From Macrosoma leucophasiata (Eukaryota > Arthropoda > Insecta > Lepidoptera > Hedylidae), in contig JAWQUS010000016.1 in NCBI GenBank assembly GCA_036365455.1, forward strand, positions 15,213,001 to 15,277,000: 64,000 nt of DNA, given 5' to 3'. Shown here one piece after another: positions 56,034-64,000 of the stretch. A program made the translations under genes and the position numbers. A model generated the notes under the pieces. It did not search any database. It had not been told where the DNA came from and saw nothing but the letters and a program-made list of their open reading frames with translations. Position 1 is the stretch's first letter; each line of letters begins with the position of its first letter.

Positions 56034-57660
56034 TCCTTTTTCTTACATCACGCTTGTAAGGATCCTAATGCCTCCGGCCTTAAGAGAGCACTCAACGCTG
56101 CATCCAGGTCCACTAAGCGGCGCATGGCCAAAGCGAAGTCCAAGCACATCGGTAGAGTTGGCGGGAAACTAATGAGGCACCCTCCCGGGAGCCGTGCCTA
56201 TTGGTCTCTTGCCAAAGCTATCGAAGGGAATTTTTGTCGGTCATCTTTCCCACCACTGCGTAAAATTGACGATAGCCTGGCCCACACGGCAAAAGAGAAA
56301 GCTGACCTTCTGGGCAGCTCTTTGCCTCAAACTCGACTCTTGACGACATGGGTATCACAGCGCCTACCATCCCGCGCTGTGAAAGCTCTATGCCTGACGT
56401 CAAATTCACTCAGAAGAACGTCAGGCGAGCTCTTTTATCCCTTGACGTTAAGAAGTCGAGTGGCCCGGACTCCGTCCCTGCGGTGGTGTTGAAGATGTGC
56501 GCTCCCGAGCTGACCCCCGTTCTGACGCGCCTGTTCTCGCTTTCCTATGATCAAAGAACCGTACCGTCTGCGTGGAAGACCGCCCTTGTGCACCCGATAC
56601 CCAAAAAAGGGGATCGCAGTGACCCGGCCAATTATAGGCCCATAGCAATAACCTCCCTACTCTGTAAAGTCATGGAGCGTGTGATCAATACTCAACTGCT
56701 GCAGTATCTAGAGGATCATCAGCTGATCAGTGACCGCCAATATGGATTTCGTCATGGTAGATCTGCTGGTGATCTTCTAGTATATCTCACGCACCATTGG
56801 TCCCACGCCTTGGACAAGAGTGGGGAGGCATTGGCTGTAAGCCTGGACATTGCTAAGGCCTTTGACCGGGTCTGGCACAGGGCACTCTTCGCGAAACTTC
56901 CATCGTACGGTCTTCCCGAGAGGCTATGCAACTGGACAGCCAGCTTTCTGTCTGAGCGTTATATACAAGTCTTAGTTGACGGTCAGCGCTCAGACAGACT
57001 AACTATCAACGCTGGTGTGCCGCAAGGCTCTGTGTTATCTCCCACGCTTTTTCTTCTGCATATCAATGAAATATTGGAGCAAAACTCCAATTTTCATTGC
57101 TATGCCGATGATAGTACGGGAGATGCACACTACACTAGCCGTGCAAATGCCTCTCGGACACTTATCGAGGAAAGCAGGACTAGACTTGTGTCTGAAATCG
57201 AGCACTCTCTGGAGCGGGTCTCGGATTGGGGTCGACTTAATTTAGTACAGTTTAACCCCTCGAACACACAAGTCTGCGCGTTCACCGCAAAAAAAACCCC
57301 ATTCATTGTAGCACCACAGTTCCAGGGCATTCCGCTCGCCGTTGATAAGAGTATCGGTATCCTGGGCGTTGACATATCGAACGAAGTGCAATTCGGGAGT
57401 CACATTGAGTGTAAGACCAAGTTGGCATCCAAAAAGTTGGGGGTGCTTAACAAAGCGAGGCAGTATTTCACATCGGGGCAGCTACTACAGCTTTATAAGG
57501 CCAAAGTGCGGCCCCTTCTGGAATACTGCTCTCATTTGTGGGCGGGAGCCCCCAAATACCAGCTTGGTCCACTTGACACCCTACAAAAACGCGCCGTTCG
57601 TATTGTTAACGATCCAGGACTTACCGACAGGCTCGAACATCTGAGCCTGCGCAGAGATGG
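56034..57660 (+). pseudogene. Non-LTR retrotransposon reverse transcriptase, truncated at both ends
   Basis: 56037-56320 encodes the segment before the RT (ACKDPNASGLKRALNAASRS, then LMRHPPGSRAYWSLAKAIEG). One frameshift near 56320 leads into a frame open from 56348. In that frame, counting residues from 56348: SGPDSVPAVVLK (38-49), NYRPIAITSLLCKVMERV (95-112), QYGFRHGRSAGD (131-142), motif A LAVSLDIAKAFDRVWH (162-177), motif B AGVPQGSVLSPTLF (222-235), motif C YADD (252-255), and the thumb/connection LGVDISNEVQFG and RPLLEYCSHLWAGAP. It breaks at about residue 437 after LEHLSLRRD, where the 15-bp minisatellite begins. The RT catalytic aspartates are intact. Looks like the Jockey-related LINE superfamily; clade not certain. 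Endonuclease, poly-A and 3' UTR absent. Confidence 0.9.
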
Positions 57661-60600
57661 CCTGGGCGTCAAGACGTTCGACGTCGAGACGCTCGGCGTC
57701 GGGACTCGGCATCTGGACGCTGGGCGTCGGGACGCTGGGCGTCGGGTTGCTGGGCGTCGAGACGCTCAACGTCGGGACGCTCGGCGCGGCGTTGGGACGC
57801 TGGGCGTCGGGATGCTGGGCGTCGTGACTCTCGACGTCGGGACGCTCGGCGCGGCGATGGGACGCTGGGCGTCGGGTTGCTGGGTGTCGAGACGCTCAAC
57901 GTCGAGACGCTCGGCGTCGGGACGTCGGGCGTCGGGACGCTGGGCGTCGGAATGCTGGGCGTCGGGACGCTGGGCGTCGGGACGCTGGGCGATGGAACGC
58001 TGGGCGTCGGGACGCTGGGCGTCGGGACGCTGGGCGTCGGGACGCTGGGCGTCGGGACGCTGGGCGTCGGGACCCTGGGCGTCGGGACGCAGGGCGTCAG
58101 GACGCTGGGCGTAGGGACGCTGGGCGTGGAGACGCTGGACATCGGGACGCTGGGAGTCGGGACGCTGGGCGTCGAGACGCTCGACGTCGGGACGCTCGGC
58201 GCGGCGTTGGGACGCTGTGCGTCGAGATGTTCGATGTCGGGCCGCTGGGCGTCGGGACGCTGGGCATCAAGACGCTCGACGTCGGGACGCTCGGCGCGGC
58301 GTTGGGACTGGGCGTCGGGACGCTGGGCGTCGGAAAGCTGGGCGTCGGGACGCTGGGCGTCGGGCCGCTGGGCGTCGGGCCGCTGGGCGTCGGGCCGCTG
58401 GGCGTCGGGCCGCTGGGCGTCGGGACGCTGGGCGTCGGGACGCTGGGCGTCGGGACGCTGGGCGTCGGGACGCTGGGCGTCGGGACGCTGGGCGTCGGGA
58501 CGCTGGGCGTCGGGACGCTGGGCGTCGGGCCGCTGGGCGTCGGGCCGCTGGGCGTCGGGCCGCTGGGCGTCGGGCCGCTGGGCGTCGGGACGCTGGGCGT
58601 CGGGCCGCTGGGCGTCGGGACGCTGGGCGTCGGGACGCTGGGCGTCGGGACGCTGGGCGTCGGGACGCTGGGCGTCGGGACGCTGGGCGTCGGGACGCTG
58701 GGCGTCGAGACGCTGGGCGTCGGGACGCTGGGCGTCGGGGCGCTGGGCGTCGGGTCGCTGGGCGTCGGGACGCTGGGCGTCGGGACGCTGGGCGATGGGA
58801 CGCTCGGCGTCGGGACGCTGGGCGTTGGGACGCTGGGCGTCGGGACGCTCGGCGTCAGGACGCTCGGCGTCAGGACGCTGGGCGTCGGGACGCTGGGCGT
58901 CGGTACGCTGGACGTCGGGACGCTGGGCGTCGGTACGCTCGGCTTCGGGACGCTGGGCGTCGGGACGCTGGGCTTCGGGACGCTGGGCGTCGGGACGCTG
59001 GGCGTCGGGACGTTGGGCGTCGGGAAGCTGGGCGTAGGGACGCTGGGCGTTGGGACGCTGGGCGTCGGGACGCTGGGCGTCGGGACGCTGGGCGTCGGGA
59101 CGCTGGGCGTCGGGACGCAGGGCGTCGGGATGCTGGGCGTCGGGACGCTGGGCGTCGGGACGCTGGGCGTCGGAATGCTGGGCGTCGGAAGGCTTGGCGT
59201 CGGGACGCTGGGCGTCGGGACGCTGGGCGTCGGGACGCTGGGCGTCGGGACGCTGGGCGTTGAGACGCTGGGTGTCGGGACGCTCGGCATCGGGATGCTC
59301 GGCGTCGGGACGTTCGGCGTCGGGACGCTGGGCGTCGAGACGCTGGGCGTCGAGACGCTGTGCGTTGGGACGCTGGGCGTCAAGACGCTGTGCGTCGGGA
59401 CGCTGGGCGTCGGGATGCTGGGCGTCGAGACGCTCGACGTCGAGACGCTTGGCGTTGGGACGCTAGGCGTCGGGATGCTAGGCGTCGGGACGTTGGGCGT
59501 CAGGAAGCTTGAAATTTCAAATCGGATAAGCCATTTCTGAAATTTGCATGCACAAACACACAGACAGACATTTTCGCTGGGCGTCGGGAAGCTGGGCGTA
59601 GGGACGCTGGGCGTTGGGACGCTGGGCGTCGGGACGCTGGGCGTCGGGACGCTGGGCGTCGGGACGCTGGGCGTCGGGACGCTGGGCGTCGGGACGCTGG
59701 GCGTCGGGACGCAGGGCGTCGGGATGCTGGGCGTCGGGACGCTGGGCGTCGGGACGCTGGGCGTCGGAAAGCTGGGCGTCGGGACGCTGGGCGTCGGGCC
59801 GCTGGGCGTCGGGCCGCTGGGCGTCGGGCCGCTGGGCGTCGGGCCGCTGGGCGTCGGGACGCTGGGCGTCGGGACGCTGGGCGTCGGGACGCTGGGCGTC
59901 GGGACGCTGGGCGTCGGGACGCTGGGCGTCGAGACGCTGGGCGTCGGGACGCTGGGCGTCGGGGCGCTGGGCGTCGGGTCGCTGGGCGTCGGGACGCTGG
60001 GCGTCGGGACGCTGGGCGATGGGACGCTCGGCGTCGGGACGCTGGGCGTTGGGACGCTGGGCGTCGGGACGCTCGGCGTCAGGACGCTCGGCGTCAGGAC
60101 GCTGGGCGTCGGGACGCTGGGCGTCGGTACGCTGGACGTCGGGACGCTGGGCGTCGGTACGCTCGGCTTCGGGACGCTGGGCGTCGGGACGCTGGGCTTC
60201 GGGACGCTGGGCGTCGGGACGCTGGGCGTCGGGACGTTGGGCGTCGGGAAGCTGGGCGTAGGGACGCTGGGCGTTGGGACGCTGGGCGTCGGGACGCTGG
60301 GCGTCGGGACGCTGGGCGTCGGGACGCTGGGCGTCGGGACGCAGGGCGTCGGGATGCTGGGCGTCGGGACGCTGGGCGTCGGGACGCTGGGCGTCGGAAT
60401 GCTGGGCGTCGGAAGGCTTGGCGTCGGGACGCTGGGCGTCGGGACGCTGGGCGTCGGGACGCTGGGCGTCGGGACGCTGGGCGTTGAGACGCTGGGTGTC
60501 GGGACGCTCGGCATCGGGATGCTCGGCGTCGGGACGTTCGGCGTCGGGACGCTGGGCGTCGAGACGCTGGGCGTCGAGACGCTGTGCGTTGGGACGCTGG

Positions 60601-60737
60601 GCGTCAAGACGCTGTGCGTCGGGACGCTGGGCGTCGGGATGCTGGGCGTCGAGACGCTCGACGTCGAGACGCTTGGCGTTGGGACGCTAGGCGTCGGGAT
60701 GCTAGGCGTCGGGACGTTGGGCGTCAGGAAGCTTGAA
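57661..60737. repeat. 15-bp GC-rich minisatellite with higher-order duplication
   Basis: About 200 units of GGGACGCTGGGCGTC with point variants (GGGCCGCTG, GGAAAGCTG, CTCGGCGTC). The core GACGC-TGG-GCGTC is a small inverted repeat in every unit and each unit has three CpGs. A 66-70 bp non-repeat block (GCTTGAAATTTCAAATCGGA ... CAGACAGACATTTTC) occurs at 59507-59576 and again from 60731, so the array contains a large duplication. The 15-bp unit is a multiple of three and has no stop in most frames, producing artefactual open frames of up to 933 codons. Confidence 0.97.
59507..59576 (+). repeat. Dispersed repeat E piece inside the minisatellite
   Basis: GCTTGAAATTTCAAATCGGA then TAAGCCATTTCTGAAATTTG and GCACAAACACACAGACAGAC. 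It matches 60731-60796 and, less closely, 16060-16120. It marks the end of the first higher-order unit. Confidence 0.9.
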
Positions 60738-60843
60738 ATTTCAAATCGGATAAGCCATTTCTGAAATTTGCATGCACAAACACACAGACAGACATTTTCC
60801 GGCATAAAAAGTACCCAGTGTTGGACGCCAAAGGTTAAATAAA
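60731..60843 (+). repeat. Dispersed repeat E, left part
   Basis: Continues beyond the minisatellite with GGCATAAAAAGTACCCAGTG and GGACGCCAAAGGTTAAA, as in the intact copy at 15990-16210, then is interrupted by a LINE. The remaining part resumes at about 62198. Confidence 0.85.
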
Positions 60844-61109
60844 TAAATAAATAAATAAAAATATGTTTATTTGGGAACATTACAACCGTTGTGTACAATT
60901 TTTATAAAAACGATGAATATCTGCAAAAGTTGGAAACTGTGTCGCAGATACCATCGCCCACCTCGAAACATTGGGTTCTGATTTTACACAATAGACTAAA
61001 TTTAAATTTCAAACTAGACTAAGCTACAAAAAAAAAAAAAGAACATGTTATACTAGATTTTTGAAAAATATAAAAAAAATTGTATAATAAAAGTGTAAGT
61101 GTATGCGAA

Positions 61110-61112
<3 letters not shown>

Positions 61113-61145
<33 letters not shown>
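61113..61145. repeat. GT microsatellite
   Basis: About 16 GT units with no interruption, inside the 3' UTR of the LINE. Confidence 0.95.
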
Positions 61146-61147
<2 letters not shown>

Positions 61148-61173
61148 TGTTTATGTGTTATTGTGTTGAGTAA

Positions 61174-62197
61174 TTAAACTATTGGTTTCAAAAGGCGTTC
61201 TGTGTCTTCGTGAGTTAAAGTAAGAAGCCAGTCTTTGCATTTCTGTTTTAATTTCTGCAGAGGAAGAGAATAAATTTGTAGTTCTTTATTTATTTTATTA
61301 TAAAGCAAAGGACTAGCGTGAAAATAGTGTCGACTAGCTAGGGATGTACGATGTGGTTCAATACGACAAACTTTGTCTGATCTTCGTTTATTAGAAGTAA
61401 AATCAGGGTTATAGGGTACTTCCGAATGTTTCCTCATTACTGCATTTAGGATAAATAATTGACGTACGTTAAGAACAGCACATATCTTATACACTTCAAT
61501 GGTGGGGAATCTAATTGGTTTGTATGAAAGAACTTTGAGCACTGCTCTCTGCGTAACTTTCAGTCTTAACATATGGACACTAACGGATCCTCCCCACGCA
61601 GATATGCAATAGCTAATAATGGACTGAACAAGTGCAAGGTAAACAACTTTGAGGGTACGAAAGTCAAGAATGTTCCTAAGGTTCTTAAACACATAAATCA
61701 GTTTTCTAAGTCGAGACGCCACGTTTGCAATGTGATGCTTCCAACACATTGCACTATCCATCCAAACACCAAGGTATTTAGTTGTGGAGGATTTCACTAA
61801 ACTTGTGCAGCAACAATGAGTAGAGTTAGCAGGACACGTGTGCGCTTGAAGCATAAAATTATCGGGTGGATGAGAAGTTATAGTTGGAGCGAACGGGACG
61901 AAAACTGTTTTGGAGAGATTCAAAGTAAGTCTATTTTTAGCTAACCAATACATGACTTGTCTTAAAGCGTCTTCAGAAAAGTCATGTACTTCCTGCCAGT
62001 TACGCCCATTGATGATGATGGCTGTATCATCAGCGTAGGTTACAATTTTACAATTTGATAGAGACATGTTGCATAAATCATTCAAATAAATGAGAAAAAG
62101 TGTTGGGCCAAGCACGCTGCCTTGAGGAACGCCGTAATTCACATATTTTGCATTACTACTAATGTTATTGATCGTTACAATTTGGGAGCGGTCAGTA
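61174..62197 (-). pseudogene. LINE reverse transcriptase, C-terminal part
   Basis: Open without stops from the truncation point (TDRSQIVTINNISSNAKYV, ahead of 62142) to the stop at 61174. Motif B NYGVPQGSVLGPTLFLIYLN, motif C TYADDTAIIING, then LGVWMDSAMCWKHHIANVAS, SIISYCISAWGG and KVTQRAVLKVLSYKPIRFPT. The fingers and motif A (first catalytic Asp) are missing, so it cannot act. It is a different family from the RT at 56034-57660. The open frame suggests a young insertion. The ATG at 62142 is incidental. Confidence 0.9.
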
Positions 62198-62290
62198 AAG
62201 TATAATTATATCAAGTTTCATTGTAATCGGACCTGTAGGTAGATTTTGTGTTATGCTTGAACAAACATACAGACAAAATGTTTTCTAATC
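62198..62290 (+). repeat. Dispersed repeat E, right part
   Basis: AAGTATAATTATATCAAGTT then TCATTGTAATCGGACC, continuing the sequence that was interrupted at 60843. Confidence 0.85.
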
Positions 62291-62399
62291 ACATGTTTGT
62301 GTTTGATATCGATCTGGTAACATCCCCTGGTATTTTTTTTAAATATTTTTAATGTATACAATTCACATTTCTACAGTTTTATTATAAGTATAGATTATA

Positions 62400-62535
62400 A
62401 ATGCGAAAGTAACACTGTCTGTTACCTTTTCACGTCCCTTCGACTGATCCGATTTTAGTGAAATTAGGTACAGAGATAGAGCTGACTTTGAGAAAGAACA
62501 TAGGCTTTTATAAAACGACATCCACGCGGGCGAAA
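62400..62535 (+). repeat. Dispersed repeat, same family as 30842-31035
   Basis: TGTTACCTTTTCACGTCCCT, GAGAAAGAACATAGGCTTTT and AAACGACATCCACGCGGGCG. The AGCTAG end is lost. Confidence 0.8.
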
Positions 62536-62717
62536 CACAAAAGTACTACAAAGTGATTTCAAACTGGTGGGTACCAAGTTACAGAATACGCCTGCTAACC
62601 ACTAATGCCAGATTCGGTCTTTGAAAACAGAAATAGTGGCATTGAGTCTATATTGAGTTTAACATTCTTGTTTTTTTCGCAACAAATGGTAAGAAGTCAG
62701 TAAAACTTTATAAATAA

Positions 62718-62940
62718 CTAGCTGACCCGGCAAACTTCGTATTGCCTCAGAATGAAATAATGTGTCAAAGGTTTGATAGATACGGACTATTTGTAATGGT
62801 AAATGAAATTGTGGTTTTTACTATTTCCCTTCAATTTCTTCATATATTCTTACCTTTTAAACCTTCCCTGGACTTCCACTAATCATTCGAAATCAAAATT
62901 AGCCAAATCGGTAAAGCCGTTCTCGAGTTTTAGCGAGACT
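62718..62940 (+). repeat. Dispersed repeat D copy
   Basis: CTAGCTGACCCGGCAAACTT, AATGTGTCAAAGGTTTGATA, and GAGTTTTAGCGAGACTTACG. Best-preserved copy of the family in the window. Confidence 0.85.
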
Positions 62941-63250
62941 TACGAAGATAATTTAAAATGACATTACAAGCATTATTCAGCATATTGTGTACAAACGTAC
63001 CAATATAAGTACATGGGAATTATTTGATACGTTAGCGTATAAAGCTAATGGAAATTCCTTTCGATCATTGTCAGATCGTAAAACGACATGTGAACGATTC
63101 GTTTTATGCGTTGAATTGTTTTGTGAAATCAATGTATACACATATAGGTATACACACATGGTTATAACCATTCCGTTTCAAACACAGAATTTTGATATAA
63201 AAACCGTTCTCTACATTATTTGTTAACAAATGTTTAATTATATTTTTAGT

Positions 63251-63318
63251 CATGAAGTGGCAAACAAACATACAGTTCACATAAATGGTAAGTGAGTAGC
63301 CTATAAACATCAAACATT
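63251..63318 (-). mobile_element. SINE-B 3' fragment
   Basis: GAAGTGGCAAACAAACATAC then AGCCTATAAACATC; directly followed by a SINE-A. Confidence 0.8.
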
Positions 63319-63320
63319 TA

Positions 63321-63632
63321 ACTGCCTCAGTAGCGAAGTGGTAGCTGGCCACTGCTACTGCGCTGGGGGTCCTGGGTTCAATTCCTGGGTCGGGGACTAT
63401 CAGAGATAACGGTTTAAAACCCTTTATCTCTGGTTCTATTGGGAATTTTCCATTTTCTGGAAAATTCCCAGTACCTCGGAGTTTAGTAATGTGCCCGGAG
63501 ATGGCAACAAGTTTGCCACCTGTTACATGGGCCAAAACATAACCGGCGCGTCGTGGGTGTTTGCATGTATACTGAATGCATGCATTTACCTCTGCCTACC
63601 CCTTCGGGAATTACAGGCGTGAAGTTACGTAC
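63321..63632 (+). mobile_element. SINE-A copy, near full length
   Basis: A box TAGCGAAGTGG, B box GGTTCAATTCC (one change from consensus), ACTATCAGAGATAACGGTTT, GTAATGTGCCCGGAGATGGC, TTACATGGGCCAAAACATAA, and CCCCTTCGGGAATTACAGGC. The tRNA-like head is the best resolved after 17203-17530. Confidence 0.9.
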
Positions 63633-63683
63633 GTAAACATCTGCATAGAAACCAGCGCTTTCAATGTGTTACCACTGCTAAGA

Positions 63684-63750
63684 TCCTTGAACGATTTCCG
63701 GTATAATAACACAGATCTTAGGTGTTATTATACCGGAAATCGTTCAAGGA
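63684..63750. repeat. 29-bp perfect inverted repeat
   Basis: Arms 63684-63712 (starting TCCTTGAACGATTTCCGGTA) and 63722-63750 are exact reverse complements, with the 9-base loop AGATCTTAG. Confidence 0.96.
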
Positions 63751-64000
63751 CCGTTACTTTTTATCGCGATACTAAAACACCTTCAGCAAAACCTGGTCTT
63801 CTCGTAAGCGGCAGTTGAGTGAGTTTTAAATACGATAATAAGGACATTACGGATGCTTTATGGGATTACTTTTCTGTGGTCTCTCCATTTGGGTCAGACG
63901 GTGTAAGATCTATACTGAATTGCTAAATAGAGCAGCAGGCACACCGCGGACACTCCGCCAAAATTCCATTCAAACGCTTAATTTGGTCTCTATTATACAT

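Larger units (their letters stand above)
60844..62197 (-). mobile_element. 5'-truncated LINE inserted in repeat E
   Basis: Minus-strand insertion of about 1.35 kb. Its 3' end lies at 60844 with a simple tail of TTTA units (AAATAAATAAATAAA on the plus strand); the 3' UTR contains a GT/AC microsatellite at 61113-61145. Its 5' end is truncated within the RT domain. The flanks on both sides are parts of repeat E, which rejoin cleanly when the insert is removed. A short TAAA-type overlap may be the target duplication. Confidence 0.88.

Noticed and set aside
58097..60898. A 933-codon minus-strand open frame and long plus-strand frames in the same region
   Set aside because: They consist almost entirely of translations of the 15-bp minisatellite (VPTPS, LGVGT, ASGRW, AGRRD repeats) and exist in several frames at once because the unit length is divisible by three.

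Overview
The window is AT-rich, repeat-dense eukaryotic DNA with small, widely spaced, phase-consistent exons, tRNA- and 5S-derived SINEs, mariner elements, Helitron and LINE remnants, and many MITEs. The repeat families (for example copies headed CTAGCTGACCCGGCAAAC, and SINEs ending in short A-rich or CATA tails) and the gene structure point to an insect, most likely a moth or butterfly. The species cannot be told from the sequence.

The one host gene I can support lies on the minus strand, from about 47.0 kb down to about 17.98 kb. It is the 3' two-thirds of a Dscam-family neuronal Ig/fibronectin-III adhesion receptor. Thirteen exons were placed by matching splice sites and unbroken phase. 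They encode the second half of FN1, then FN2, FN3, FN4, an Ig domain (Ig10), FN5, FN6, a transmembrane helix and the start of a cytoplasmic tail with a YEISPYATF motif. Two further small exons probably finish the tail. Ig1-9 and the first half of FN1 must lie beyond 64 kb, so roughly the last 17 kb of the window is probably a single large intron.

Layout. 1-2.59 kb: a satellite of about 12 bp units built around ATCGAT. 2.6-17.9 kb: region 3' of the gene, with SINEs, a MITE flanked by 87-bp direct repeats, an inverted piece of a GC-rich minisatellite, a LINE remnant and a decayed Helitron helicase. 17.9-47.0 kb: the Dscam-family gene, its introns holding about ten SINE copies, foldback MITEs, a 40-bp perfect hairpin, a 5S-rRNA-derived SINE and a nearly intact mariner (39995-41273). 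47.0-64 kb: presumed first intron of the visible gene, with a second, decayed mariner (49075-50400), a TTA-flanked Harbinger-like MITE, and a 5'-decayed LINE whose reverse transcriptase runs straight into a 3-kb minisatellite of 15-bp units (57661-60737). That minisatellite carries a higher-order duplication and is followed by a second LINE inserted inside an older dispersed repeat.

No rRNA gene, functional tRNA, CRISPR array or bacterial-type operon was seen. Very long open frames in the 57.7-60.7 kb minisatellite exist because its unit is a multiple of three and lacks stops; they are not genes.
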